This document shows, one piece after another, positions 1 to 12,460 of a stretch of 64,000 bases of DNA; position 1 is the stretch's first letter, and each line of letters opens with the position of its first letter. The DNA is taken from assembly GCA_030268105.1 (NCBI GenBank), contig BSDZ01000079.1, positions 1,989,501-2,053,500 of the forward strand, written 5' to 3'. The position numbers and the translations under genes were made by a program. The DNA comes from Volvox africanus. Lineage: Eukaryota; Chlorophyta; Chlorophyceae; Chlamydomonadales; Volvocaceae. A model generated the notes under the pieces. The model had not been told where the DNA came from and made no database searches. It saw only the letters and a list, made by a program, of their open reading frames with translations.

Positions 1-1183
1 TTGGTGATGATGCATGCGTCATGTACGTGGTCGATGTGAATTATTTTCCAGGATACGACAAACTGCCTGGGTGGGAGGCCCACCTGGTGGCGCATTTGCG
101 CGCTGTGGCAGATGGGCTTGCAGCCCGGAGCTGAGTTCCTCGTAAGGGGTCCTATTTAGGCAATCTTATCCGGCATAAGGTGGTCTTGTCGTACTTTGAA
201 TGATACTAGTCAGGTTCAAGGTCAAGATCAGGCTATACCGCTGATCAGTGATCCGCTGCGGAGTGCTGTCGTAATCTTCATATACAGGGCGGGGCTTACG
301 TGATCAGCGGGGTACTGTCACAAAGGCAACAGCGGGTAGGCGGTAATATAGGTGTGTGTTGGCCACACAGGGTTAGGGGTTACCGAACTGATTAGTGGCG
401 CTACAGTAGCAGATTGCATGTAGGGTTATATGTAGGTTGTTTGCCGCACGTGAGGACTGCCGACCTCGGCCAAGGAGTGGCAGATGGTGGGGATCTGCCC
501 ACGTGGTTCATCACAGGCTTCGACAGCGTTACAGGTAAAAAAAGACACGTCAAAAACATAGGGCCCGACGGTGTTACAAAATGGCCGTCCGTGATGACCA
601 CTCTTGAATCCACCACACGTTCTGCGCCACACCGTCGCAATGGTCTTCACATCCCGAGAGGCTCATGAGGCCCACGAAGCCTTCAACGGGTCCCCGGAGT
701 TGCCCCCCCAACTCGAACCTCGATGAAGACCCCACCGTCCACGCCACCAAAAAAGGTGTCACTTCAGAAACAGCATTTCGTCTTCAGAATACCAGCAGCA
801 TTATACAACGCGCAATCTTACCTTACCTTCTCCAGTGCGTTTTTCAGTGCATCCGGCTTCGATCTGGTTCAACAATGCGGGAACCGCGCATGCACCTTTG
901 AACGCATTAAAAGACAGGATACACACAAACGCCAAACAGCATTACGACTTCACAATCATCCAACAACACACAGCCCGTAATCCGGTATAGGTACCGAGGC
1001 CGGCGACGACAGCAGGGATTACCAGCTGTAGCCACTATGGCAACCACACCTTACATATCGCTTGCTGTCATCGCCAACGATGCGGAGAAGTCCACTGTGG
1101 GACACGCAACAAGAGCACTCTCGCACTTCGCAATGTCAATCCTAGGGAATTTCGCAGTAAAATACATGTCAAGGTCCTGCGAT
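1..1183. other. Intergenic 3' flank of SCY1, no gene seen
   Basis: I see no convincing coding exon, RNA gene or repeat array here. Short open frames exist on both strands but overlap each other and show no family resemblance or usable splice sites. The right end contains the probable 3' untranslated region of the minus-strand SCY1 gene. Confidence 0.5.
1051..1055 (-). promoter_or_regulatory. Candidate poly(A) signal of SCY1
   Basis: TGTAA on the minus strand, about 130 bases past the SCY1 stop. TGTAA is the usual poly(A) signal of chlamydomonadalean genes. The assignment rests on position and motif only. Confidence 0.4.
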
Positions 1184-4100
1184 TTAAAGCTTCAGGTTGT
1201 CATACAACTTGTCCACGTCCTGATACTTGGCCATGGCCTGCTCCGCCCGAATACGTCGGGCCGTGTCTGTCGCCACACCCACCTACGAACCCGGGAATCG
1301 GGATGGGCCCAGGAGCATCATACTTTTTACAACTGAAAGTCTGACACGGCATCAGGAATGATCTTTAAGTCTCGGATGCAGCAGGACATTTCGACCTGCT
1401 TCACACAACGCACCCTTCCCTCCCCACCTTCCCCCTCCTAACCGGCACACTTACAGCATTAGACCCCGCTACTTCGATCCCTCCACAACCCACCATAATG
1501 AGCACGGATGTTCCCGCGAAGCCCCGAAACGCCGTCAGGTGGGTCACAGCCTCCACCAGTGCTGGCGCCGCCGACAGCGCGCCCAGGAACACCGAGCCCA
1601 GGATGCTCATGCGGGTCAGCGTGCGCGTCACATACTCGGCCGTTTGGCGGCCGGGTCGGATGGCGGGAATAGCAGCACCTGACTTCTTCAGCTGCTCGGC
1701 CAAATCCTTGGGCTCAAGCTGCGCGACCGCCAGGAAAACAGTATCAAGGGTCAGGGGAAGAAACAGCTACGCAAGACGAATACGAATCACACGCAGTCAT
1801 ACACAAGCACCCGACTCATTCACCACCCAGCACCACCCACGCATACGCCTGCACTTCCCCGGAATCTTCATTCTCACACCTCAGTTTTTAAGAAACAGGC
1901 ATTTTAGTCTCACAGGCCCAGTGTTGTCGCACCTGCAGGAAGGTGTAGTAATAGTTGAAGAAAACAATGAGCGCCACATTGAAAGGCACGTACAGCGCCC
2001 CGCCTGGGCCGACGGTCCGGGAAAACTCGTCCAAAGCCGCTGAGTCTGTGTAGCGCGCCAACGCGGCTGGAAGCGCCAGAATAGAGGACGCAAAGATGAG
2101 CGGCATGACGCCCGTGGCGTTGACCTTGAAGGGCAGATAGGACTGCCGGGCCAGGTTGCCCGCTGAGTACCTGTGGTGGTGGTGTATTTACAGGGTTGAA
2201 GTCCTTATTCGGACGCATCCTAGTCGAGGAAACGCGTCGTGCAAGAAACCCCTTCGAAGGAGAGTGGCAGTGATGCTGCTGGTCTGATTGTGACGGAGTG
2301 GGAGTGTGGGGGGAGTAAGAGCAATGAGGGACGAAGCTTGTTCAGATGCTCTGGTGCAGCAGCATGTTTTCTAGAGATGGCATCCGTCAGTCAGACACTC
2401 AACAACCTTGCTGTGGCTTTTCTTCCCTAGGCCTTTCGCTGCGGTGCCTTGGCAACTGTCTCTGAGGCACAAGCAGAGCCCACTCCGAAACGCATTCATA
2501 CAAGATAGCGGAGCCAAACGCCTCCCATTCGCCATGCCTGACCGGTACACTGCCGAGGGCGCAGGATTCAAGCCACCGGTCGCAGCCAACAAACAGGAAA
2601 TAGCAAAGATGCTTTCGCTTCACAGGTCCTATGCACTGGGTTGAACGCGCATGAAGCGTTCGCTAGGTGTAGCTTGCATGTCAAACAAGAAGAGAGATGC
2701 TCGTTAAGTGAGTCAGGGCCTGCAAGCCTAGAACTCGCGCTAGGACTGCTACCGCCCTTTCTTTCCACAACCACTCCAAGTTCCCAAAAAGTCGCCGTCC
2801 GATACAGTTATGCTGATTCGATAGTTCGCTGCCACAACCAATCATGTAGTTCTCCCCTATCCTGGCTGCAATTATCGTACGATCTTCTGTGGCAGTCCCG
2901 CCCCCCTTGAACACCAACATGGGGGCCCACGCAGCACGAAAGACATCGCTCCTCTTCATTCGCTTGTTCAACATACTGCCTCCTTCGCAGCCCAGGATAA
3001 GCTGATTGATCTATCCTACCATCGCTGTTTCTTTCCCTCACCCCACCCTGGAAGCACATCGTCAACAGCAATTAACTCCACCTGTTAGAGTAGTTGACCG
3101 GGATACGCCTCTCCGCCTCCTGCACGTAAATGATCCCCAGCGTCGTGGCCGCAAATGCCACAAAGAAGAAGGCCAGGTTCAACGGGTTGTCGTCGCCGTT
3201 CTGAGCCACCAGCTGCCCGATCGACGCCGGCAGCGCGGATGCGATGTTTGAAAAGATCAGCACACTGGTGCCATTGCCCAGCTTAAGCTCGCTGATTGTG
3301 TCTGCAATATAGACAAGGGCCAATGCACCCGCAACCAGAGCGCAGCTGCTGCCTGCCAGCCATCCAGGCGTGAAGTCGTCCACGAAGGGCCGAATGTAGA
3401 AAAGCTGGCCAACGGCCTGTACGATGGCGAATACGAAGGCCAACAGCTTCTGGTAGTACTGAAACTTTGCGCGGCCCTGGGCGCCCTCGTCACGCTGAAG
3501 CTTCTTCAAGCTGGGAAAGGCTGCCGAGAAGAGCTGCAGCACTATGGATGAATTGATATACGGGATGATACCTAGGCTGAACAGGCCCACCTGTGCGGAC
3601 GGGGAGAGGAACAGAACTGAAAACAATAGAATATACAATACATGGGGTGGAAGCCGATCCAGGGGTAGGAGGGTGCGGTGTAGGAAATAATGGCTCGGGT
3701 GAGTGGCTAGAGATTCCGGGATGGGCGTGGGGGAAGAATGCCGCAAACGCCGTTCAGGACCCACTCCTGGGAAGATGCGGCCGTGGCCATGAGAGACAAG
3801 CATCTAAGGTAGAGGAGGCAGAGGAGGAACAGAGCAAAGAGCCTGGATCCAGGCTGATTGGATCGGCTCAGTTCCAGGCTAGAAGCTCGTGCTGGCATAC
3901 CTGCCGACTGCCAAACCCCCACATAATAACCTGTACCTTGGAGATAGAGCCGCCCGATAGCGTGTCGATGTACCCCAGCAAGCCAGAGTTTGTAAGGCTC
4001 TCCGCGAAGGCGTCCACATCAACACCTGGCAGGCGGATGTAGACGCCCACGCGGCTGAGCAACAACAATGCTAAGAGGCCACCAAGCTTCTTTGGAAGAT

Positions 4101-4464
4101 CGCTGTTGAAAAATTCCGTCCAGCTGAACTTATCGTCCTCGACGCTTGCAAGCGAAGAAGCCGATGACGCTCGCCGAATGGATGAGGCCTCACTGCTAGC
4201 GCTGCCGCCGCTGGTGCCAGAAGTTGAGGCCTCACTACTTCCATTTTGAGAAGGGCCTGAAGCAGGGACCTGCGGCCTCTCCGATGTGCCCGGTTCCGTC
4301 TCTGGTGCCGCACGCACTGGCAGCAGAGTAATCCGGCGGCAAGTTGCACGTTGAAGAAAAGAGCTGGAACATACTCTAGTGAAGTTTGCTGATTTAAATG
4401 CGAGCGGAAAACATGCCGCTTGAGCTGTGTCAGCAAAAGCACGCTTTGAAGCGCGCATCTGCAT
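1184..4464 (-). CDS. SCY1: Plastid preprotein translocase subunit SecY (SCY1)
   Basis: This is the channel subunit of the thylakoid Sec translocon, which moves or inserts proteins across the thylakoid membrane with SecE and SecA. Exons on the minus strand are 4464-3937, 3590-3082, 2170-1933, 1718-1494 and 1282-1184; phases agree and they sum to 1599 nt (532 aa). The N-terminus is basic and Ser/Arg/Ala-rich, as in a chloroplast transit peptide (roughly residues 1-60), followed by an acidic Ser-rich linker. The SecY core starts near IRLPGVDVDAF and continues through GIIPYINSSIVLQL, YLPFKVNATGVMPLIFASS, the LKKSGAAIPAIRPG loop and a final GVATDTARRI segment, with the usual hydrophobic membrane spans between. 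The start is the first ATG of the frame; a second ATG lies two codons later. The transit peptide argues for the plastid Sec1 form rather than Sec61. The neighbour on the left is empty; the gene to the right is transcribed in the same direction but is unrelated. Confidence 0.95.
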
Positions 4465-5838
4465 TGTGGATTATTGTTATACACGTGACAAGCAGAGGTA
4501 TGACAATTCGATAATCGCAAATGAGTAATTACAATGACAGAGTCTTGCGATACGCAAGCAATCGTCCAGCACACTCCACCACCATACGGGAACCAATGTC
4601 CCTACTGATTTAGATCGTGTAGTCGAGACACAGATTTTGAGCAGAGAATACATTATTGCAAGTCAAAAGGGCGGATCAACATTCCGTACGCAATCCGTAC
4701 ACCCCTTGTCCCTGGGCAGACTCTGTCGAGCCGCATAACGTAGTCGAGTCACAGTCTGGCCATCGGATGTCCTTCGGCACAGCCACTCGCAGCATTTAAA
4801 CGCCATTAACTCAGCGAATTATGTTCCTGGACGTCGTGGACGCAGAAGACACGGGAAATGGGAGGACCCGAAAGTTCCCGAGACCTCTAAACCCATGGCC
4901 GAAAAGAGCCAACGACCCTACACGCACCGGGCACCTTGGAATCAAGCACACGCCAAGACCCGTTGCAAGTCGTGGGCACCGAAGCTAAGGGAAGAACGTC
5001 CGAATACACCCGGCCACTGACATCGACACCTACCGTAAGCCATGAAGAAAAAACGCTTATTCGTAGCATGACTACGCACGCTGCTAGTGCAAAAAAGATT
5101 AACGGGCACTACCTGACCTCTTCGAGTTCCAAGGAAGCATCGCATCCATCACGCGAAACGAAACCAACAGCACAGCGCCCTGCGGTCCACCAACCCGAGT
5201 CGAGGCCCCGATAACAGAAAGTTAAACCGCAATCATAATCTAATAAGCGCCTTCAATAGCCGCTTCCTCAGCGGCATCCCTCTTAACCCTCGCCACTGAA
5301 TCAATGAAAATAAGGATCCATCAGCCCGGGGTCCGCGAAACACGTGGTCATGACTTCTCTCGGAACTATCTTCAGTGGCGGCGGTGCCACACACCTCCTT
5401 TCATGGCACGCACCCAAGGCCCAACAGTCATTCAAGCGCCCTGTATGCTCCATCTACGTCAGCGGCTTAAGTCGTACGGTGTGAGTATATGTGAGTGGCC
5501 CTGGCATTAACTATGCACCTGGGTGGCACCGACTGAGGTGGGGATTCCGCAGCAGCAGCAGCCCCAGCATCAGAGAAGAAACAATCGGAGCGCCAGTCAC
5601 ACTACCCCCCCCCCCTTACATACATATACACACAACAGTAGCAGTAGCTCTCCCCCCCCGGGAGGAGGGATACTGATTTTTATTTAAACAGTAAAATTCC
5701 CTGCCTCTTGACGTAATGGCAGGGATAACCAAGCCCAATAATGTCCACAGCATTTGGCAACTGTCCATAAAATAGATATAACAGGCACCGCTGCAGCCGC
5801 TCGCCCACCTTTTCCTCACAGCGCCCAAGTCAGCGCCA
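4465..5838. other. Intergenic: SCY1 promoter side and 3' end of uridine kinase gene
   Basis: No gene is supported. The left part must hold the SCY1 promoter (minus strand). The right part holds the 3' untranslated region of the uridine kinase gene, including a run of ten or more C at about 5606-5616 and a short C run near 5653. Small open frames here are isolated and lack splice context. Confidence 0.5.
5616..5620 (-). promoter_or_regulatory. Candidate poly(A) signal of the uridine kinase gene
   Basis: TGTAA on the minus strand, about 220 bases beyond the stop codon and just before a G run (C run on the plus strand). This fits the algal poly(A) signal in motif and distance. Confidence 0.4.
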
Positions 5839-8800
5839 TCAGCAGTAGTAGCGGTCGCCAAACTCACCGACACCGGGCACCACGGACCAGTTTTCGTCTA
5901 TGGCGGTGTCAATCTCCGAGGTGATGACCTTGACGGAGGGGTAGGTCTGGCATACGCGATGGATGCCGGGCGGTGAGGCGATGATGCAAAGGAACAGGAT
6001 CTTGCTCTCCTGCACGCCCTTGTCCAGGAGCACCTATGGCAGGGGCCAAAGGTGGCGCATGGAATAGCTTAGGTGGTAGGGTAAGAATAAAAGGAAAGGC
6101 GACATTAGGATTTGGTAGGAACCTACCCTTATACTCCGGCTACGGTGCGGCCCTGACTTTCCCCAAGGAGATGAGGGAGAAGAGGGAGCCACCCATGGTA
6201 TGACCCCGGCACCTTGAACGCGTGTTATGTCGTTCCCCTATTGGCTGCAGTAACAATGATGACCGCAATACTCCCAGTAAAGATCGTGATTTAAACGCAG
6301 GTTTGGTTTCTGTGAGGGTCTTTGCGGTTTTGAACCGAAGGAGCGTGTACACCGAAGGTACCTGGATGGCCTTGCATGCTGTGTTGCCAGTTCCCAGCAC
6401 GGGATCCAGCAGCAGTACGTAGCGCCTGGAGATATCCGTGGGCAGCTTCTCGTAGATAATGTCCTCGCTTTTGCCGTGTCTGCATGACGGAGGTGGTGAA
6501 TGCGTGCGTGAGATGCGCGCCCTTGAGGGACCGATTGAGCAACATACACGGCGCTACGAGAGGCATTGACAGGCAGCAAAAGCCAAGATGATAATCGCAG
6601 CTGCTCCTGATGAGCCATACAGGTTAGGAGAGGGCATCAAGCACATCAAACGATTTGGTGTATACCGTATGTACACAGCGGCGGGCGTGAGACTGGTCCC
6701 CGTCATATGTCATAACCGTCGGCTTTGTTATCGGTTGACAGCCATTTTGTCACATCCCGTCACAACGCAACGACTACCGAGTCTACAGACACCCCAAACA
6801 ATATCCTGGGCATTCTCTGCTGCGCATCCCAGTGCTCGTTGAATATTTCCTACTCACTGCCTCTCCCTTTCTAAGTATCTGGTCGACGCAAATGACAAGG
6901 TCAAAGTCCACTTTCCGCGTCCCACTGCGTAGGCGCCGCCGCAGTTTTTTCGTGAACTCACCGGTGCACCAGGATCTTCCCGATCTTGATTCCCTGGCAG
7001 CATTCGCGCAATGCCGCTTCCATGGCCTCCCCGCTGCGGATCACACTCACGCCGCACAGCCCGCGAGCAAACTCCACGCCCACGTACTTGTGGCCTTGGG
7101 GAAGAGATGCAGACGCGTGTGCGTGTCAGCGTCCCATGGCAAAAGGCGGAATAAGGACGCCAATGCCCGGCATGACATTCACGCTGACCAAGAAGGCTCG
7201 GTCTAGCCATAAAAATCCGCGAACCTAATCATAACCACATGATCCCCCTTCTGGGGGTTGGCCGTCCCCCCTGCCGCCTTCTAGGCATCACCTTGCTCTA
7301 TCCAGCGCGAATGCACCATGCTGCTTTAGGTTCTAGCATTGGCCCAGGGATTTCCCTTATCCCGGAACATGATGCTCACCCGTGGGCGTGGTGACGATCT
7401 TCTCCTGGAAGGGGAGGTGGCCCAGTCCAGCCTCGACTAGCAGCCGATTGATGCGGTCGGCATAGAACACAAAGTCGGAGTTTGACGTCTCGCGGTCGCG
7501 CAGAATGGTGTGCATGCCGCGCATCTGAAAATTGGATGGCATTACCTGCGATGTAATGCGGTGAGGGGCAACACAGGATCAGAGGAATGGAGGCATAGAC
7601 GCCAACTCAAGGCGTGGTGTTCCCGCTTCCCACTTAGAGAAAGGTGTTTACTCGCCCATACCTCATGCTCCTGACGGAACCCTAGCTTGCTAAGCCAGTG
7701 TCCTTTTCACCATGCCGCTCCTGCTCTCCAAAACCCGCACCATGTATCGTCGCCTGAGCCTTCCCTTCACAGCCCCCCCACCTCAAGGTTGCGATATATG
7801 CGAATGAGATCATGCTGTCGCAGCTTGAGGCGGATGTGCTCCGTGATGAGGTCGATGGCCACAATGTTCTCGCTGGACTGCCAGGGCACTATGATATCAG
7901 CGTGGCGGCGCGAGGGACCTATGAAGGTGTCGAAGGCGGGCTTCACAAACCGAGTGTACTGCTCGATGACGCCTGAGGCAACCACCAGGGACGGAGTTAA
8001 ACCGATTAGGGACACTGAGGCCAATGAGGGGTCTGTGCCCCCAATACAGCGATTCAGGTAAAACAACGGGACGACGGTAACCCCTCTCTCGCGGGCGACT
8101 CCAACTTCCCCAGCTAGGTTGTGCACCCTGAGGCACTCCTGCGACTTGTGGGCCTCACCGCAAAACCATAAAAGACCTTCATCCGTGTCCACCCATCCTC
8201 ATCGTATAATGCATAAATGTCACCACCCAATATACTGAAGCAGCCCTCATTCCCCGGGACGACCCCCAAGCACCCCGACCCACTTCCGACATCGCGCCCA
8301 CGGCTGGCCACATCGCGCTGGATGCGGCGGGCAAGGCGCACATCATCATCCGTATCCACGTAGATCTTCATGTTCAGCTGCCCGCGAATCTCCTCCATTG
8401 CCAGCACCAGAATGCCCTCCACTATCACGACATCAGCGGGGTCGACCTACACAATCAAAATGTTTGATAAGGAACTTGTATGAGGGAAACCAGGGGGTTG
8501 CTGAGGCGAAAGGCTGGAAGGCAAGAGCCGGGGTAAGATGGCAGGAGGGGAGGTAACACGTAAAGCACACGGCGACAAACAGCGACCCCTGGGACCCGGT
8601 ATATTCTTCCTTCAATTCACGATTTAGGCCCAGGTCCTTAACTTTCAAATCAGTACGTGAGCCGACTTTGATGACGGGGCATAGGCATCAGGCAGCTTCC
8701 ACGCCAGCGGCAATTTCAATTGGCTAGCGGCGAATTTGTAGAAAGTAGCCTGTCCGTCATGGACACGCTCCCAGCCGCTGGGCAGCTACATGGTCATTTA

Positions 8801-9980
8801 ATAGGTCCGTACGCAGCTTCTAACCCCTACACACCCTCCGAGTTTCTCTGGACCGTGAGTGTGTTGCGAAGTCGTAAATCGGGATATCCACAGAGCGGCC
8901 CTCCTTAAGGCGCTGCACGCAGTTGAGTAGCTCCTGGCGGTCCAGAGCGTCCGGGTGATCGAAATTGTAGTTGTTGGCCTTAGCAAGAACCATCTCATCA
9001 GGATTTAGCGTGCGGTAAAAGGAGTCCTGGACGGGAAAAGAGGCCAGCAAGGGACCCATTCGTCGGAAAATGAATAAGAGCGTGATAGAGTAAAATCGGG
9101 GGCAGGGGCAGGTCCGAAGACATCTCTGTCAGAGGTGTGAAGTTGGATGTGTGAGAACTTTGTGGGAATCTATGAACCATGGATGGGATTGTGTGGGGAA
9201 CGGTTGAAGCCCGTGAGGAATGAGGTGTCAGTTATTTGTGTAGTGATTTGGCACAGCTGACCCACAAGGACGACGTATTTCAAATACCACCTTGCATATA
9301 ATCTGCTGTATCTGGCAAGGCGACTGGGCCGCTTGGGGAAGAAAGCGCACCGGCGTTGTTGCGCCCGTGTTTACTAAGGGTACCCACGCAAGAATTCGCC
9401 CCCGGACCTCCACTGACTTATATTTTACGGCATATGCCTCGGCCCTTGAGTTACCTAATTTGGCCAAATGAATTGTACATGCAGTAATTGATGCTACAAT
9501 GTACTGGGTCCCAGGAAAATAGGTACAACATATATTTGTGAGTTTCGATAAAAGGTCTGGGCTTCATCACCCTCAGGCATTCCGCGCACCTGTGACAGCA
9601 TCACGACGCATTGGTCATGTAGGCGCTGCATGATGCGATCGCAGACAGTTGTCTTGCCCGAGGCTGTGCCACCCGCCACGCCAATCAGGAATGGATGCCT
9701 GCACAGCCCACCCCGAGTAGTCCAAATGGTCAATGCAAGGCACCCTGATCCCTACTGTTTTGCAACACGCAGACCTGTTTTGCCGAAAAGTGGGAGATTG
9801 CACCTTGCGCAGGTCCTGCTCGGCCTCGGCCACTTCATCATATGCTCCGCCATAGCTGCGATCGCGCATTGTTACTGAGCTGACTGTTGCATTTCCATTC
9901 ACCCCAGCATCCTTAATGGTAAGTGTAGCTGTCCCTGCTACCACGTCCGTCACGCTCGTCGTTAGTCCGTTACCATCCAT
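5839..9980 (-). CDS. UKL: Bifunctional uridine kinase / uracil phosphoribosyltransferase (UKL type)
   Basis: Pyrimidine-salvage enzyme: the N-terminal domain phosphorylates uridine or cytidine, and the C-terminal domain resembles uracil phosphoribosyltransferase, which makes UMP from uracil and PRPP. Exons on the minus strand are 9980-9775, 9698-9590, 9026-8835, 8446-8284, 7972-7782, 7545-7380, 7094-6962, 6479-6362 and 6033-5839; phases all agree and sum to 1473 nt (490 aa), the normal family size. The P-loop [12 protein letters not shown] lies at residues 75-86, followed by [18 protein letters not shown], the [12 protein letters not shown] lid-type segment and [10 protein letters not shown]. 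The UPRT half shows [21 protein letters not shown], the PRPP loop [10 protein letters not shown] (about 411-421) and the C-terminal GEFGDRYY. Residues 1-68 are a non-conserved leader without a clear transit peptide. Plant UKL proteins mostly act as uridine kinases with weak or no UPRT activity, so the second activity is an inference. The first donor (CAG/GTCTGC) was chosen because the nearer AAG/GTGCAA breaks the frame. Confidence 0.93.
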
Positions 9981-12460
9981 AATTTTTCAAATCACAAATC
10001 CCGTATATAATTTTGGAATATTTTCAGCCAGAGAAGCTCCAGATAACGATAATTCGCAACAGTAATTACTCGCTCTCAAAGGACAGTGTTCACCTTGTGC
10101 TGAGCTTCTGAACGGTGCTAACCCGCTGGTTTCAAAGATAGGAATTCCATGGAGGAGTTTAAAGGTTACGGGTACGGCATTGAATGGGCGGGCACTGCTC
10201 GTTCTTCGCTAACATGTGCAGGATAGACGTGCTACCATACATCACAGGTTATGAAATACGCAAGGTTAATTTTGCCTTGTTCTGTTGTCGATCTGCCGTC
10301 GTGCTTATCCAATGACCCTTTGGTCCAGGGCTTGGAGCAGGCTGTAAAGGAGGCCGCAAATTCATAAATATACGATTCATGCTACATATTTTGTTGTTTG
10401 AAAGCATAACGGATGCATGAGTTGCCGCTTGGGCATGGCAGAAATGCATTTAGTACGCTGTTTCTGAACGGGAACCTGCATCCATGTGGTGCGATATAAG
10501 CTGTTTTCGTCAAAGGCATGAAATAATTATCTCGGCTAGGAATATCCACCTTAGTTATGAAGCACACCAAGGTTGAATTAATGTGCGGATAAGTGGGGAT
10601 CACCTGGAATCCCACCGCCCACCTTCAGCGTCCAGTAAGTGATAACCTGTACTGGGTCAACCAGTAATGGGATCAGTTATCGTCACCTTGGATGTCGTTT
10701 TTACCCGATCCCATCGCATCTTAATTCGCATCATGTCCGCCCTTGCCATGCACGGAAGCCGAAATCTTGCAAGGGACCGTGTTAACTTCGGATGATACCT
10801 GTAAGATTGCAATTTTGAAAGCTAGGCTTTTGCTTACCTTTCACCGAAACAGGGGTCTCGATACCCCCGGGCTACCCATGCTGACCATGCATACATTGCG
10901 CACCAGCACTGCGCAAGGGATGAGTTCCTTTCATTGTCATTCATTCTTCAGGATATGTTCAAGGATCTGTGGCGCAGCTGCGGCCGCCATTGCAAGCTAA
11001 ATCAGGCACGCCACGTGACGGTGATGTGCTTGATCCGCCCTGGACTACAATTGCCATCAGAAGTGATGCCAGATGGGGCATGCACACCACCAACACATCA
11101 AACAGGTTGGCAGTGAAGTTAACAAGCCATACAGAGCGCCGGATGTTATATTAAGTCACACTCCACACTTTTTTTGGTTTTCTGCGGTGATACATTTCTC
11201 CAGTGTGGTAATCCTCTTCCATCCATGCCGACTCCAGCCGCGCAGAGGGGTATTTTCGGTGCGCGTGGCCATGGATCCAGTCCGATTCGCCAAGACCTCA
11301 CCTCCGTCAATTGTACATTCGGCGAACATCAGCATCTCACTGGGAATCACACCATCGGACAACGATACCACGCAAACAAGAAAGGCAATGCGAACGCTGC
11401 TTGCTACAGAATGCCCAGGTGCAACAACGAAAAGAGAGCGACACACCAGACAGACAAGACGTCCAAATACAAATACACAAAAGACAACGCGCACGGGCAG
11501 TCATCATAGCAACAAAGCCTGTGCACAGAATACCCAAGCTTCTGTCACCTTGGGTTGCTTAAGAACAATAACTCTGACCGCGAGGTAGTCGACAGTCCTC
11601 TCCTCATGGATGAGAACCTGCTCCTGCCGGCATAAACCAGAACAGGCTAGACAATAACAGAAACATAATATTATAATGGTTCTCTTCTCTGAAGTCACTT
11701 AAGGAAATATTTTGCAAACTGGCCGCAAAAAAGGCCTGTCAACGCAAGTAGACCGTATCCACGAAAGACCATAGTCTGTGGACGCACCGAAACCTCTCAA
11801 CGTCAAACGTCTTCTCCGCTACCCATTCTATACGCGATGCCCCTAATCGCCATAAACATTTGGACGCTTGCTCACGCAAGTGCCACCACAAAAGGCGACA
11901 GAACTGAGGGCACAGCCGCATTTAAAAAAACATTCCGAGTTAGGAATGTAGAGCACCATTTTTGCTATGTAATATGATGCAAAAGCCGCACAAATAGCTC
12001 CTCCAAAATCGCTTCCCTTAACTTGGCTTTCCTACCTTTGCCTTATGACCATTTCCCTCGGTATTACGGATGTCAGGACGTGACATTCCAGAAAAGAGGA
12101 AACAGGCATCCAAGCCTTCCTTGACGCATATGTTAACGCGTCGCAGCCTTCACTCCATATATATGCACGACAGCCCTGCACACTCATGAGCAGACAAGGT
12201 ATGCAGCACGTAAAACCTGGCCGCTCAAAAGCCGGTGGAAAGCAGTGCTCACGCTCTGTGCACAGCCGCCTTGCCACTGGCAAACCCTCCGCTCTGCATT
12301 AAATATCCTTCAGGCTTTCATGCGACGGCTTGGCAGTACGCATAACCCTCATCATCCCATGTACTTAACTCACATGTCTCCCTTGCATTCGCCTTTCCAC
12401 GGCACACAGGAATGGATATGAACTGGGTCTCCCGGTTAAAACGAACATCGGGTTTCCAAT
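9981..12460. other. Intergenic, no gene recognised
   Basis: About 2.5 kb between the uridine kinase gene and the Met/Pro-rich gene. Open frames up to about 170 codons occur on both strands (for example around 11073-11588), but they overlap in opposite frames and have no protein-like composition. I found no tRNA or repeat array. The segment next to 9980 should include the uridine kinase promoter. Confidence 0.45.

Noticed and set aside
9775..9803. First uridine kinase exon ending at AAG/GTGCAA (9804)
   Set aside because: This donor leaves the kinase P-loop exon out of frame; the donor 29 bases further on restores the phase.
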